Below are positions 16,187-26,026 of a DNA stretch of 59,221 nt, in pieces (the first letter of the stretch is position 1; each line of letters begins with the position of its first letter). Below the pieces are notes generated by a model that did no database searches, had not been told where the DNA came from, and was given only the letters and a program-made list of their open reading frames with translations. The position numbers and the translations under genes were made by a program. Source of the stretch: Fusibacter sp. 3D3 (GTDB taxonomy: Bacteria > Bacillota > Clostridia > Peptostreptococcales > Acidaminobacteraceae); the NCBI RefSeq assembly GCF_001748365.1, contig NZ_BDHH01000017.1:57788-117008 (forward strand), written 5' to 3'.

Positions 16187-16960
16187 ATGGGTTATGGCCT
16201 TGTGATTCAAAAAAACAGAAATGAATTGTTTGAAAATTTGGCAAAAAAAGACCAGCGTGTGGTTGTAGACACTTATCCCGTAAAATATATGGACCTTAGA
16301 CCTTATCTATACAGTAGTACAATATATGATTTTGAGGTTTCTCATGTGGATGAGATGCTCAAGGCAATCTGTTACAATCAGTTGCCGCCTACTATTTTTT
16401 TGGGAGCCTCTGAATGCAATAACGAAAAGATAGAATCGCTTTTAGACAGAGGCATCCCTTATGAAAAATTGCCAATTATGATCGCAACTTCATCATCTCT
16501 CGTCAATTCCAGTGCATCCGATCATCTGTTTAACACAATTCAGGTTAAAAGTGATGATGCGTTGAGAAAATGGTGTAAGGTAATTGCAGAGGGCATGTTT
16601 AACAATCCGGAGATGGATCTTTCACACATGATCCAATTGTTTACTCATGCACTTGAAGATTCAAGGTATATTTTGGCATTAGGGTATGCTGGTGATATTG
16701 CAGTATCGGCTGGTATCGGTTATATCTGTCAATATGATGAGCAGACGACTGTAGGAAGCCTTTTTATGATTGCCACAGTTGACGCATATCGAGGAAGAGG
16801 GTATGGTTCAAAGCTGACGTACGCACTGACTAAAGCTCTATTAAATCAAGGGGCTACTTTTTCAGTACTGGATGCATCAGAAATGGGCGCCTCAATATAT
16901 ATCCAAATGGGGTATGAACCCGTCGGGTATTCTTATCGATTTTATCCAAATCATATTTGA
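16187..16960 (+). CDS. GNAT acetyltransferase with N-terminal extension
   Basis: A 257-residue protein. The last 130 residues form a GNAT fold, with acetyl-CoA loop ATVDAYRGRGYGSKLTYALTKALL near 205-228 and the ending ASIYIQMGYEPVGYSYRF. The first 120 residues are a helical extension I do not recognise. CTAGGAGG precedes the ATG. It is 13 bp upstream of a chemotaxis-receptor-like gene whose ribosome site overlaps its end, so the two are co-expressed. The substrate is unknown. Confidence 0.82.
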   Translation: MGYGLVIQKNRNELFENLAKKDQRVVVDTYPVKYMDLRPYLYSSTIYDFEVSHVDEMLKAICYNQLPPTIFLGASECNNEKIESLLDRGIPYEKLPIMIATSSSLVNSSASDHLFNTIQVKSDDALRKWCKVIAEGMFNNPEMDLSHMIQLFTHALEDSRYILALGYAGDIAVSAGIGYICQYDEQTTVGSLFMIATVDAYRGRGYGSKLTYALTKALLNQGATFSVLDASEMGASIYIQMGYEPVGYSYRFYPNHI

Positions 16961-16973
16961 GGGAGGTAGTAGG

Positions 16974-17789
16974 ATGGAAAATTTATTAGAAGCACATGTG
17001 GCCGTTTTGGCCAATGTGAGTAACATGTTTCAAGAGGATTTTGGGGTGGCAATAGCAGATAAAGAGAAGTTTATTGCCTATTTTCCAGCAAGTGACATTG
17101 ATTTGAAAACGAAAACAGGTGATCGTTTAAAGCCAGAAGAAGCTTTATATAAGACCATTTATTCTGGTATCGCGGTTAATGAAATTGTCCCAATGGAAAT
17201 TTATGGGGTGCCTTTTCGAGCGATTACTTATCCAATAAAGGATAGCAATGGACAAATCGTGGGTGGTGTTGGTATCTCTAAAAATATTGAACATCTCAAA
17301 AAGATAGAATCTGCATCAGCAGATTTGTTTGTCACACTTGAAGCCACAACAGATAATGTCATGAAGGTAAATGATGGCATGCAATCTTTGTTTTCAATGA
17401 TCTCTGAGGTCGTAGATGTCAGTCAACTCCTGGCATCATCCGTAAAAGAAAGTGATCAAATTATGTCGCTGATCAAAAAAGTGGCGAAACAGACGAATAT
17501 GTTAGGCTTGAATGCTGCTATAGAAGCTTCAAGAGCAGGAACTCATGGTAGAGGATTTACAGTGGTTGCAGAAGAAATGAGAAATCTTGCGCTGGTCAGT
17601 GCCGATTCATCTGAAAAAGTTTCTGCAACGCTTTTGGAAATGAATCACTTGATCACTAGAATTGTTGAGCAGATGTCAAAGATAGAGCATGTATCCAAAG
17701 AACAAGTTATAGCAACTGAGGATATGGCGGCAGCTCTTGAAGAAATAACAGCAACATCAGAAATCCTCACGGATTTAACACATTTATAA
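16974..17789 (+). CDS. Soluble methyl-accepting chemotaxis-like protein
   Basis: A 271-residue receptor lacking any membrane segment. An N-terminal sensor of about 110 residues ends in VGGVGISKN, a PAS/Cache-like strand. A short MCP signalling domain follows with tip sequence KKVAKQTNMLGLNAAIEASRAGTHGRGFTVVAEEMRNLA near 165-205. The helical hairpin is shorter than in full receptors, as in small cytoplasmic clostridial MCPs. The start is the ATG after GGGAGGTAGTAGG; a longer in-frame start would lie inside the acetyltransferase gene. Confidence 0.85.
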   Translation: MENLLEAHVAVLANVSNMFQEDFGVAIADKEKFIAYFPASDIDLKTKTGDRLKPEEALYKTIYSGIAVNEIVPMEIYGVPFRAITYPIKDSNGQIVGGVGISKNIEHLKKIESASADLFVTLEATTDNVMKVNDGMQSLFSMISEVVDVSQLLASSVKESDQIMSLIKKVAKQTNMLGLNAAIEASRAGTHGRGFTVVAEEMRNLALVSADSSEKVSATLLEMNHLITRIVEQMSKIEHVSKEQVIATEDMAAALEEITATSEILTDLTHL

Positions 17790-17826
17790 AATACTCTAAC
17801 GATAGCGTATCAAAAGCCAATATTAA

Positions 17827-17901
17827 TTCACAAGAAATTTACTTGTCCTAACATCAATTTTACATGAGTCGTATTTTCTCCTAACAAGAATTGTCTATAC
17901 T
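17827..17901 (+). promoter_or_regulatory. PHO box and promoter of alkaline phosphatase
   Basis: Four TTNACA-like hexamers sit on one helical face: TTCACA (17827), TTTACT (17838), CTAACA (17848) and TTTACA (17859), spaced 11, 10 and 11 bp. The -10 TATACT is at 17896-17901, placing the array just upstream of the -35 region. This is the arrangement of PhoP-activated promoters in Bacillus (TTAACA-like repeats with about 5-bp gaps). Confidence 0.75.
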
Positions 17902-17957
17902 GAACCAGAACGTGAAGAACTGTTCGAGGTAGATAATTTACGATTTAGGGAGGAAAC

Positions 17958-19469
17958 ATGAAAACTTTATTTAAGAAAATGATTGCAAGCTTATTGGTGT
18001 TAACGCTCATGATTGGGGGTTCGTTTGCACTTAGTTACGTGAATCCAGCGGCTCAAGCAATTACTACGGATAACACTTGGAGTGGATCAGCACCGAAATA
18101 TGTCTTTCTATTTATTGGTGATGGTATGAGTTATCCGCAGTTTACAGCTGCTAGTGATTATCTAGGCGCTGTTGCTTCTGAAGGCAAAAAAGTAGAGAGT
18201 AAGAACTTAGGCTTTACTGAATTTCCAGTGACAGGTTCTGCAATGACATTTGATTCATCTTCATTTTGTCCAGATTCAGCTTCTACAGCAACTTCAATAT
18301 CTACTGGATTTAAGACGTTAAGTGGAGTCATCAACATGGATGAGCAAAAATCAATTGCCTATGAGACCATTTCAGAAAAACTTAAAAAACAAAAAGGTTA
18401 TAAAGTAGGCGTAATTTCTTCAGTGCCGATTAACCATGCAACACCAGCTGCATTTTATGCACATCAAGCTTCAAGAAACAATTACTATGATATCGCACTT
18501 GAACTTGTAAACAGTGATTTTGATTACTTTGGAGGTGGAGGATTCCTTCAACAAACAGGAAAAGCCAGCGACAAAAAAGATATTTTAGAAATTGCAAAAG
18601 AAAAGGGTTACACCGTAGCGAATACAAAAGAGAGCATTTTAGGTCTTACAGCAGCATCTGGGAAAGTAATCGCAATCAATCCTGAACTTGTGGGTAGCGC
18701 ATTGCCTTACGAAATTGACAGAAAAGCAGGTGAATTATCGCTTGCAGACTTCACGAGAAAAGGCATCGACACACTTTACAATGAAACGGGCTTCTTCATG
18801 ATGGTTGAAGGCGGTAAAATTGACTGGGCTTGTCATGCCAACGATGCTATGGCAAGTATTAAAGATACCATTGCATTTAATGATGCCGTATCAGAAGCTG
18901 TTAAATTCTATGAAAAATATCCTGATGATACACTGATCATCGTAACAGGTGACCATGAAACCGGTGGTTTGACAATCGGATTTGCGGGGACTAAATACGG
19001 CACTTATTTAGACAATTTATCAAATCAAGACAGTTCATATGAAGTGTTTGATAAGTCAATTGAGACTTATAGAACCAATAAAACACCTTTTGAAACCGTT
19101 CTTAAAGACATCAAGGCTCAATTTGGTCTTATGACTCAAACGGATGTAGATGCAAGTAAAAATGCTGAAATGGTACTTTCAGATTATGAATACAAGAAAT
19201 TGAAAAGCGCGTACGATATGAGTATGATCGCAAAAGCAGATCGCAAGACAGGTGAAGAAGAATATTTGTTATATGGTGGATATGAACCTCTTTCGATTGC
19301 AGTGACGCATCTTTTAAACAACAAATCAGGTATTGGCTGGACATCGTATTCACATACAGGTGTTCCAGTAGCAGTATTTGCAAATGGAAAAGGATCGCAT
19401 TTATTTAATGGCTACTATGACAATACAGATCTATTTGTTAAATTAAAAGCTTTAACAAATGTTAAATAG
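17958..19469 (+). CDS. Secreted alkaline phosphatase
   Basis: A 503-residue exported phosphomonoesterase that frees phosphate from organic esters. A signal peptide covers about residues 1-34, with cleavage after AQA. Metal and active-site motifs of the PhoA/PhoB superfamily are present: FLFIGDGMSYPQ near 50, the nucleophile segment PDSASTATSISTGFKT near 105, EGGKIDWACHANDA near 275 and GDHETGG near 325. RBS is GGGAGG. The PHO box upstream supports phosphate-starvation control. It is followed after 6 bp by the YibE/F gene. Confidence 0.93.
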   Translation: MKTLFKKMIASLLVLTLMIGGSFALSYVNPAAQAITTDNTWSGSAPKYVFLFIGDGMSYPQFTAASDYLGAVASEGKKVESKNLGFTEFPVTGSAMTFDSSSFCPDSASTATSISTGFKTLSGVINMDEQKSIAYETISEKLKKQKGYKVGVISSVPINHATPAAFYAHQASRNNYYDIALELVNSDFDYFGGGGFLQQTGKASDKKDILEIAKEKGYTVANTKESILGLTAASGKVIAINPELVGSALPYEIDRKAGELSLADFTRKGIDTLYNETGFFMMVEGGKIDWACHANDAMASIKDTIAFNDAVSEAVKFYEKYPDDTLIIVTGDHETGGLTIGFAGTKYGTYLDNLSNQDSSYEVFDKSIETYRTNKTPFETVLKDIKAQFGLMTQTDVDASKNAEMVLSDYEYKKLKSAYDMSMIAKADRKTGEEEYLLYGGYEPLSIAVTHLLNNKSGIGWTSYSHTGVPVAVFANGKGSHLFNGYYDNTDLFVKLKALTNVK

Positions 19470-19475
19470 TCGACC

Positions 19476-20678
19476 ATGAAGATTTTAAGTAAACTTTTTT
19501 TAAACAAACATTTTTTACCCACACTTTTCACAATGGGATTAGCAATTGTTTTATTGCTAATCCCCAATCCTTTTGAGCAAGACCTCTATCAAAATACCGA
19601 ACGTGTGCCTGCGAGAGTCCTTGAGACGGATAATAGCATGATGAGAAGTTCTGGTATTATTCAAACAGGGGAACAAACTTGTAAAGTTGAAATTTTAAAG
19701 GGTCAGTTTAAAGGGTCGGTCTTTGAAGGCACGAATTTGTTGATGGGAAAATTGGAATTTGATAAAGTCTTTATCCCTGGGGATAGAGTTTTTTGTGTGA
19801 TCGATTACGATGAAACGGGCATTAAGTATATCAATTTAATCGATCACTATAGATTAGATCTTGAACTTATTCTTGTGGTTTTATTTGGACTTGCGTTGGT
19901 TAGTTTTTCGGGACTAATTGGTCTTAGATCTATTTTGTCTTTTTTAGTGACCATTTTAATGATTTGGAAGGTATTGATTCCTTTGTTTTTAATGGGATAC
20001 AACCCAATTGTTATTGCCTTGATTGCCACGATTACTTTGACGGTTTGCATTATTTCTATGGTATTTGGTATGGACAGAAGAAGCCTTGCAGCTATATTGG
20101 GATCAATTTTGGGGACTTTACTCACAGCGGTTCTTGCGATTGTGTTTGTGAGCCGTTTTAAAATTCACGGTGCCATCATGAATTACTCTGAGAGTTTGCT
20201 CTATTCAGGCTATCAGAATTTACAACTCACCCAAATTTTTATAGCCAGTATTTTCATAGCATCATCGGGTGCTCTGATGGATGTGGCGGTTGATATCACA
20301 TCAGCCGTTCATGAACTCATGGAAAAAAATCCAATGCTGTCGAAAAAGGAAGCCATAAAATCGGGGTTGAATGTTGGCAGGTCCGTTATGGGTACCATGA
20401 CAACCACGCTCTTACTTGCCTATTCTGGTGGGTATATTGCACTATTGATGGTCTTCACCGCTCAGGGCACACCAATACTCAATATCTTTAACCTCAAGTA
20501 TGTTTCATCAGAAATTTTGCATACGCTTGTGGGGAGTTTTGGGCTTGTGACTGTGGCACCGTTCACAGCCATCACAAGTGGCTTGTTACTGGGGAAGCAC
20601 GTAGAAAGTGTATCAGAAGCAGAAGCTCAAGCTCAAGCTCAAGCTCAAGGCGAACATGTATTGGACAGTCGTATTTAG
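19476..20678 (+). CDS. YibE/F family membrane protein
   Basis: A 400-residue protein. The N-terminal anchor (about 13-30) is followed by an extracytoplasmic domain to about 120 and seven or eight membrane segments, with LIGLRSILSFLVTILMIWKVLIPL typical of YibE/F. The family's function is unknown; transport is suspected. It begins 6 bp after the phosphatase stop without a clear ribosome site and so may depend on coupling and share PHO control. The C-terminus carries an Ala-Gln repeat encoded by four GCTCAA hexamers (20625-20648). Confidence 0.85.
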   Translation: MKILSKLFLNKHFLPTLFTMGLAIVLLLIPNPFEQDLYQNTERVPARVLETDNSMMRSSGIIQTGEQTCKVEILKGQFKGSVFEGTNLLMGKLEFDKVFIPGDRVFCVIDYDETGIKYINLIDHYRLDLELILVVLFGLALVSFSGLIGLRSILSFLVTILMIWKVLIPLFLMGYNPIVIALIATITLTVCIISMVFGMDRRSLAAILGSILGTLLTAVLAIVFVSRFKIHGAIMNYSESLLYSGYQNLQLTQIFIASIFIASSGALMDVAVDITSAVHELMEKNPMLSKKEAIKSGLNVGRSVMGTMTTTLLLAYSGGYIALLMVFTAQGTPILNIFNLKYVSSEILHTLVGSFGLVTVAPFTAITSGLLLGKHVESVSEAEAQAQAQAQGEHVLDSRI

Positions 20679-20687
20679 CTCAAAGAG

Positions 20688-20743
20688 ATGATTAGGGTAT
20701 TGGTAATGAATTGTTCATACAAAAGCCCCAATATTCTAATCAT
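20688..20743 (+). terminator. Hairpin after YibE/F gene
   Basis: ATGATTAG (20688-20695) pairs with CTAATCAT (20736-20743), and TATTGG (20698-20703) with CCAATA (20728-20733). The T-tract is poor, so it may be a weak terminator or a 3' stabiliser. Confidence 0.5.
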
Positions 20744-20813
20744 TTGTTAATGAATTTCCGAAAAATTTGTGTTAATATGAGGAGTGTTATCATATATTTC
20801 AGGAGGTTTATTC

Positions 20814-22535
20814 ATGGCTAATGAAAAAATAAAGAATAGGATCAGTACAAAAGTTGTTAAAATTACGATATTTTTAATACTTATACTTCTTGTGTTTACA
20901 TCTGGTATGACTTATTACACTTTGACGGACGAACTCAATAAGAGGATGGTCAATATTGCAAATGGTGTGACAGAAGCAGTTGCTTTAAGATTCGACGAAA
21001 CGACACTTGAGCAATTGATGCAGGCAAACAGCAAAGAAAGTCCAGCATATGAACGCACTAAAGAGAATCTAATGGTGGTTGGGGATGCAGCTGCTGTTAA
21101 ATTTTTGCACATTGTTGTAAAAACCGATACGGGATACGCTTACTTAGTGGATGATCTCACGGATCAAGAGGGTTCAGTCCCTTTTTTAGACCCTGTAGAA
21201 TCAGAATATGCTTCAAAGTATAAAGAAGTCTCAAATACAAAAAAACCGATCTTTGGAGACTTTGAGAAATATCAAAATATGCTTTTATTTGTCAATTACT
21301 TTCCCGTTTTCGACAGTCAAAATCAAGTAATTGCCTATTTAGGTGTAGATTTTGATGTGACGGACGAGATGAAAGAGACTGTGAGTACGTTTATTAAGAT
21401 GATTTTTTTTACCGTGATTGCTTTGATTTTAATCGGTATTATTTTGACATTGCTGATCAACAGAGCTTTGCGTCCAATTAAAACATTGGCAGATGATTGC
21501 AATAGACTTGCGCAGTTCGATTTATCTCAAGATATATATACCCACTACAAAGGGGAATTTAAGTATCTAGCGGATGCATTAGCGAGCCTTCAAATCAATA
21601 ATAAAGCGCTTATCACAAAGGTTCAAAATATTTCAAATAGTATCAGTGACAACTTTACAGCGGTTCAGGAATCCAGTCATACCATTTCGGGCATGATTGA
21701 AGAGACAACGGCAGCTCTTGGTGAAAATGCTGAAAATATAAGTGTTCAGGTTTCTAATATGGAAAATCTTTCACGGGATAGTATGACGCTTTCTGACCAT
21801 GTTACAGATATGTCTAAAGCCGTCGCAATGGCGATTAAAGACGGTGAAGATGTGAAGAAGAGTACCGAAACATCTAGTAGACAAATGAACCATATGAAAT
21901 CGCAATTTTCTGAGACAGAAGAAGGCTTTAGTCTATTAAATCACAAAATGAACGATCTCTTTGAAAAATCAGGTGCAATCTTGAGTATTATAGAAACCAT
22001 TAGAAGTATCGCAGGACAGACCAATTTGCTTGCATTAAATGCTTCTATTGAGGCAGCAAGGGCAGGTGAGCAAGGCAGAGGTTTTGCAGTTGTCGCTGAG
22101 GAAATTAGAAAACTTGCGGAAGAATCTGGGCAGTCTGTGTCAAAAATTGATGTGATTATCAAAACCGTGCTAGATGAAATCAAAGCTTCAAATGAAATTA
22201 CAAGTAAAAATCATGGACTGATTATTGATTCAAATCAAGAAATTAAAAGTACAATAGAACAGTATACGGTCACAGAACAATATATCAATGAAATCCTTTC
22301 AAACGTATTGTCACTTGAGGGTAAAATCAGTTCCATAACACAGTTGCAATCTGGTGTGGTGAAAAATACAGAAAAAATACGTTCGATCTCTAATAAGAAT
22401 GCTGCTAATATTGAGAACATAAATGCGGCCTCTCAAGAGGAAAGTGCAAATGTGGAAGAAATCACAGCAAGTATAGATTCGCTTAATACCATGATGAATG
22501 AACTCAATGACCTCGTTGGGACCTATAAAATTTAA
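20814..22535 (+). CDS. Transmembrane methyl-accepting chemotaxis protein
   Basis: A 573-residue receptor. Membrane segment one covers about residues 12-34, an extracellular Cache-like sensor about 35-185, membrane segment two about 190-215, HAMP about 216-270 and the MCP signalling domain from about 300. The tip is [42 protein letters not shown]. The C-terminal helix [16 protein letters not shown] is normal. The start is the ATG preceded by AGGAGG, ten codons after the first in-frame ATG. It is transcribed alone and ends with a terminator. Confidence 0.92.
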   Translation: MANEKIKNRISTKVVKITIFLILILLVFTSGMTYYTLTDELNKRMVNIANGVTEAVALRFDETTLEQLMQANSKESPAYERTKENLMVVGDAAAVKFLHIVVKTDTGYAYLVDDLTDQEGSVPFLDPVESEYASKYKEVSNTKKPIFGDFEKYQNMLLFVNYFPVFDSQNQVIAYLGVDFDVTDEMKETVSTFIKMIFFTVIALILIGIILTLLINRALRPIKTLADDCNRLAQFDLSQDIYTHYKGEFKYLADALASLQINNKALITKVQNISNSISDNFTAVQESSHTISGMIEETTAALGENAENISVQVSNMENLSRDSMTLSDHVTDMSKAVAMAIKDGEDVKKSTETSSRQMNHMKSQFSETEEGFSLLNHKMNDLFEKSGAILSIIETIRSIAGQTNLLALNASIEAARAGEQGRGFAVVAEEIRKLAEESGQSVSKIDVIIKTVLDEIKASNEITSKNHGLIIDSNQEIKSTIEQYTVTEQYINEILSNVLSLEGKISSITQLQSGVVKNTEKIRSISNKNAANIENINAASQEESANVEEITASIDSLNTMMNELNDLVGTYKI

Positions 22536-22584
22536 ATGCCAGAACAGGTCTGTTATCAGCAGACTGAAGGACAATGATGTCACT

Positions 22585-22617
22585 AAGGGACCGAGCATTT
22601 TTAGCGGTCCTTTAATT
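22585..22617 (+). terminator. Terminator after chemotaxis receptor
   Basis: AAGGGACCG (22585-22593) pairs with CGGTCCTTT (22605-22613), followed by AATTT. A smaller hairpin (CAGGTCTG...CAGACTG) lies just before. Confidence 0.65.
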
Positions 22618-22682
22618 TGATTGTATGAATCATGATATGATAGAATGGTAAGAGCGTATTGAAAAATGAGGATGGTAATTGT

Positions 22683-23267
22683 ATGAGATTAGAAGCATTA
22701 GATGTTTTTCCAGTTTTGGAGACTGAACGGTTGATACTCACAAAGATTGAACCTTTCTATTTAGAATCTTTCTATGAAATTTTTTCTAAGGAGAAAGTTA
22801 TGGAGAAGTATGGTATGTTTCCCATAACGGAACTCAAAGACGGAGCGTGGTTTATTGAACGCTTTAATGACAGTTTTAAAAATAAGCGCTCTATTAGATG
22901 GGGGCTTATTTTAAAATCAAATCATAAGTTGATTGGAACTTGCGGTTTTCATGGTTTTAATGAATTGTCCTCTCGTGCTGAAATGGGCTATGAGCTCGAC
23001 GATCAATATTGGCATAAGGGCTTGATGCGTGAAGCGTTAGAGGCGATTATTAAGTGGGGTTTCACCACATTTGAGCTCAATCGAATTGAAGCCCTTATCT
23101 ATCCAGACAATGTGGCAAGTGAGCAAATCGTCATAAGAAATGGGTTTGTGTTTGAAGGGTGTTTAAGACAATATGCATATTTTAGAAATGTCTACCAGGA
23201 CTTAAATATGTATAGCTTATTAAAAGAGGAGTGGCTGATACATGAAAATATTAGTAGCAGGGGATAG
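22683..23267 (+). CDS. RimJ/RimL-type GNAT acetyltransferase
   Basis: A 194-residue acetyltransferase. It begins LDVFPVLETERLILTKIEPFYLESFY, the standard opening of the ribosomal-protein acetyltransferase clan. The acetyl-CoA loop is ELDDQYWHKGLMREALEAII and motif B follows at NRIEALIYPDNVASEQIVIRNGF. ATG 22683 is chosen, with AGGATGG about 8 bp before it; an in-frame TTG lies eight codons upstream. Its end overlaps the SGNH hydrolase gene by 26 bases, so the two are co-translated. Confidence 0.87.
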   Translation: MRLEALDVFPVLETERLILTKIEPFYLESFYEIFSKEKVMEKYGMFPITELKDGAWFIERFNDSFKNKRSIRWGLILKSNHKLIGTCGFHGFNELSSRAEMGYELDDQYWHKGLMREALEAIIKWGFTTFELNRIEALIYPDNVASEQIVIRNGFVFEGCLRQYAYFRNVYQDLNMYSLLKEEWLIHENISSRG

Positions 23268-23994
23268 TATTTCCGAAGGCATCACAGGTGTGAGCTATCT
23301 CAAAAAATTAGAACAACTTATGCCAGACTGTGAATTTGTGAATTTGGGTCTCGGTGGTGATACGATCATCGGTATCGGAAATCGCATCCTAGAACATTTG
23401 AAAACAACTTCTGATTATGATATCATCATTCTTGAAGCGGGTCATAATGATATTTTATTGCCAATTTTTGAGCAAAATGAATTTATGTTTAAGATGACGG
23501 CATTTACGCTTAGAACACGTGGCAGTATTCCCATTAAAGATCCTGAAATTTTTAAAGGCACGTATCTATCTACGCTTAGAGCTATTCGTAAACTGTCCAG
23601 TGCAAAGCTGTTTGTATCCACTCTATCGTGTATAAATGAAGATTTAACCGCAATTAGCAATATAAAACGGACACTTTACAATCAAAAAATTCGAAAACTT
23701 GTTGAAGAATTTAATGCAAATACCTCTGAAGCGTATGAAGAGATTATCATTATTGAAATTGCAGATGTATTCAATCACTACTTAAGTGAACAACCTCAAA
23801 CTTCCTATTTGCTCAATAATTACTTCAGTGCTTTCATAAAAGATGCACACAATAATATTACTGAGACTGCTGCAGATGCTTTGAGTGGCGAACGCAACCT
23901 AAATCTCACAATAGATGGTGTACATTTAAATTCAAAAGGCGCCCACATCTACAGCCATTTATTTTATCAAACCATTAAGTCTGCATTGATGTAG
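23242..23994 (+). CDS. SGNH/GDSL hydrolase
   Basis: A 250-residue esterase-like protein without signal peptide. Block I is VAGDSISEG with the Ser nucleophile near residue 8, block II has LGLGGDTIIGIGNRI (Gly), block III LEAGHNDILLP (Asn) and block V DGVHLNSKGAHIYSHL (Asp and His). All four catalytic positions are therefore present. The substrate is unknown. AAAAGAGGAG precedes the ATG inside the upstream acetyltransferase gene. Confidence 0.88.
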   Translation: MKILVAGDSISEGITGVSYLKKLEQLMPDCEFVNLGLGGDTIIGIGNRILEHLKTTSDYDIIILEAGHNDILLPIFEQNEFMFKMTAFTLRTRGSIPIKDPEIFKGTYLSTLRAIRKLSSAKLFVSTLSCINEDLTAISNIKRTLYNQKIRKLVEEFNANTSEAYEEIIIIEIADVFNHYLSEQPQTSYLLNNYFSAFIKDAHNNITETAADALSGERNLNLTIDGVHLNSKGAHIYSHLFYQTIKSALM

Positions 23995-24014
23995 GCTTTT
24001 TTTTGCCTCAAAAA

Positions 24015-24734
24015 CTAAACGTGAAAAAGTCTAATAAGCCGCTCTTTGATGTATTCGGGCATTTGATAATAAAGGCCAGCCACAATACCTGAAAAGGCTA
24101 AAAGTGAAATGGTTGAAATTAAAGACCAAGTCAATTGAATCTCATGGATGATATTGAGTGCAATGACAACTTCAATAAAAGGTAAGAGGATTGCTAAGGT
24201 GACACAAATATAAACTGGAATAAAGATAAAATGGTTCGTATGTGCACTTTTAGCATATTGTTTAGCAACAATCATGGCGACTGCAGTGCTAAAAATAATA
24301 ATGGGCAGTGCATAGGTAAGCGACCACGTCATCTTCGCATCTATACTGTCAAGCATAGAAGTCAGAAATAAGGTCATCAAACCAAGGCCAAGGAAAATAC
24401 GGTGGACTCTTTTAATATAGCCCAGTAATAAAAATAAAACGATCACTGAGGCGATGATGCAGATAACCGCGTATTGAAATATGCGATGTGTGGGTCTTAT
24501 TAAAGAATGGAGCACAATTAAGATGGACATTGCAGCGATGCTAATCATAAAGTAAATATAAAAAATTTTATTTTTAGTCGCATAACTTTGTCTCGCATGT
24601 GAGTTCGATGCCTCGGGAAAGGCTTTTTTAATAGCTTCATTTTGGACAAGATCATCAGGAATCCTATATTGACAAAGAGGACACGCTAGAACGTGATCTT
24701 CCAATTTCACACCGCATTTACTACAAAACGCCAT
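24015..24734 (-). CDS. Zinc-ribbon membrane protein (DUF6320-like)
   Basis: A 239-residue protein starting with a zinc ribbon MAFCSKCGVKLEDHVLACPLC (two CxxC pairs), a linker to about residue 50, then six hydrophobic segments. It resembles DUF6320, commonly encoded beside an alcohol-acetyltransferase-like protein, as here at an 11-bp gap. AGGAGG precedes the ATG. The two probably act together at the membrane in lipid or polyketide-like acylation, but the reaction is not known. Confidence 0.68.
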   Translation of the reverse strand: MAFCSKCGVKLEDHVLACPLCQYRIPDDLVQNEAIKKAFPEASNSHARQSYATKNKIFYIYFMISIAAMSILIVLHSLIRPTHRIFQYAVICIIASVIVLFLLLGYIKRVHRIFLGLGLMTLFLTSMLDSIDAKMTWSLTYALPIIIFSTAVAMIVAKQYAKSAHTNHFIFIPVYICVTLAILLPFIEVVIALNIIHEIQLTWSLISTISLLAFSGIVAGLYYQMPEYIKERLIRLFHV

Positions 24735-24745
24735 ATGACACCTCC

Positions 24746-26026
24746 TTAATAATTTGTTTCTATCTTAATAACAATGCCTTCGTTTCTAAGTTTTCTAAAA
24801 AACAATCTTTCAATCACACGGTCATCGGTTAGACTGCCAAAAGAAATCGTTGTAATATCATTGTATGTGATCACAGTGGCTTTGACGATATTGCCTTCAC
24901 TTGGGGGCGGAAGCACTTCAAGTTTTTCGATGATCTCGCCATAGGGCTCATCAATTTTGATAACGCCTAGGTTTGATAAGCTACTGGTATAACTGCTTTC
25001 ACCGTAATAGTTGTATATAAAGGGCATTGCTAAATCCTTTATGAATAATGGAATTAAGCGGACATGCCAAAAGAGTTCATTTTTAAAGTTTCTTGAAATA
25101 TACCGTTTTAAGAATTTTTTGGTAAGACAAAGCGAAAAATAGTGATCTAAGTAAGTCAGAATTTCTTCTCGGCTGTATTCTCCAAGTCTCAAATCAATAC
25201 TCGGGGTAATGCTTATGAAGAAATTGCGCATGGTCTCTGATGGAAAAATGGATCTCAAATTGACGGGCATATTGATAATCAAGGGTTTTAAGTCTTTAAT
25301 TTTGATAGTCTCATTTTCATTAATAAAATCTTGAATCGTTTCGAAATAAAGGCATAGAAGCATTTTGGTAGGGGAGGTTTTATAAGCTTTGGCTAATGCT
25401 TTGAATTCTGATGCGCTGTAGGTGCCGTTCGTAACTCTATACTCGCCTTTCTCAATGAGTTTAAAAGGGAAGTGATAGGCTTTTTCTACCTTTTGAGGGC
25501 TTGGAATTTTTTTTTCGTAATTTTTTTTAAAAGCGTCTTCTTCAAAACACGCAAGGGTTTCTTTAGAAAACGGTGCATCCAAAACTTGATTTGGCTGTTC
25601 CCCCAGTAATCGGTTATAATTTTTGATGATATCTTTGAGGAATATCAAGCCGCCTGCGCCATCGGCAATGGCGTGCGATATTTCAAGATGAACTCTATTT
25701 TTAAAGTAGAGGATCTTGTAAGGCGAGGGCTGGCTATGTCTTAAATCGGTGGAAGTACAAGGATAATACCGCTCTCTGTGTACACGTGGCGGTTCAGTTG
25801 TCTTTTCGAAATAATACCAAAAAACACCTTTTCTGAGTTTCACATTAAAAAAAGGAAATTGATTGACACTTTGATTGAGTGCTTGCTGTAATAAATCTGC
25901 CTTGACAGGCATTTTTAAAACAGCCGTCAGTCTGAAAATAGTTGACACACGAGATGACGCTATTGAGGGATAGAGTTTCCCAGCATTATCTAATTTGAAC
26001 CAATTTTCCTGTTTTTGTTTTTTCAT
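24746..26026 (-). CDS. Alcohol-acetyltransferase/condensation-like protein
   Basis: A 426-residue protein of the CoA-dependent acyltransferase fold shared by alcohol acetyltransferases, wax ester synthases and NRPS condensation domains. The catalytic HxxxD segment reads EISHAIADGAGGLIFLKDI near residue 133, and DLKPLIINMPVNLRSIFPSETMRNFF marks the mid-domain bridge. No signal peptide is visible. ATG is chosen; an in-frame GTG lies four codons upstream, and only a weak GTGGGTG ribosome site is seen. It is first in a two-gene unit with the zinc-ribbon membrane protein. Confidence 0.75.
   Translation of the reverse strand: MKKQKQENWFKLDNAGKLYPSIASSRVSTIFRLTAVLKMPVKADLLQQALNQSVNQFPFFNVKLRKGVFWYYFEKTTEPPRVHRERYYPCTSTDLRHSQPSPYKILYFKNRVHLEISHAIADGAGGLIFLKDIIKNYNRLLGEQPNQVLDAPFSKETLACFEEDAFKKNYEKKIPSPQKVEKAYHFPFKLIEKGEYRVTNGTYSASEFKALAKAYKTSPTKMLLCLYFETIQDFINENETIKIKDLKPLIINMPVNLRSIFPSETMRNFFISITPSIDLRLGEYSREEILTYLDHYFSLCLTKKFLKRYISRNFKNELFWHVRLIPLFIKDLAMPFIYNYYGESSYTSSLSNLGVIKIDEPYGEIIEKLEVLPPPSEGNIVKATVITYNDITTISFGSLTDDRVIERLFFRKLRNEGIVIKIETNY

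Noticed and set aside
16872-16973. Longer N-terminus for the soluble chemotaxis protein
   Set aside because: It overlaps the acetyltransferase gene out of frame; the ATG at 16974 has a strong ribosome site.
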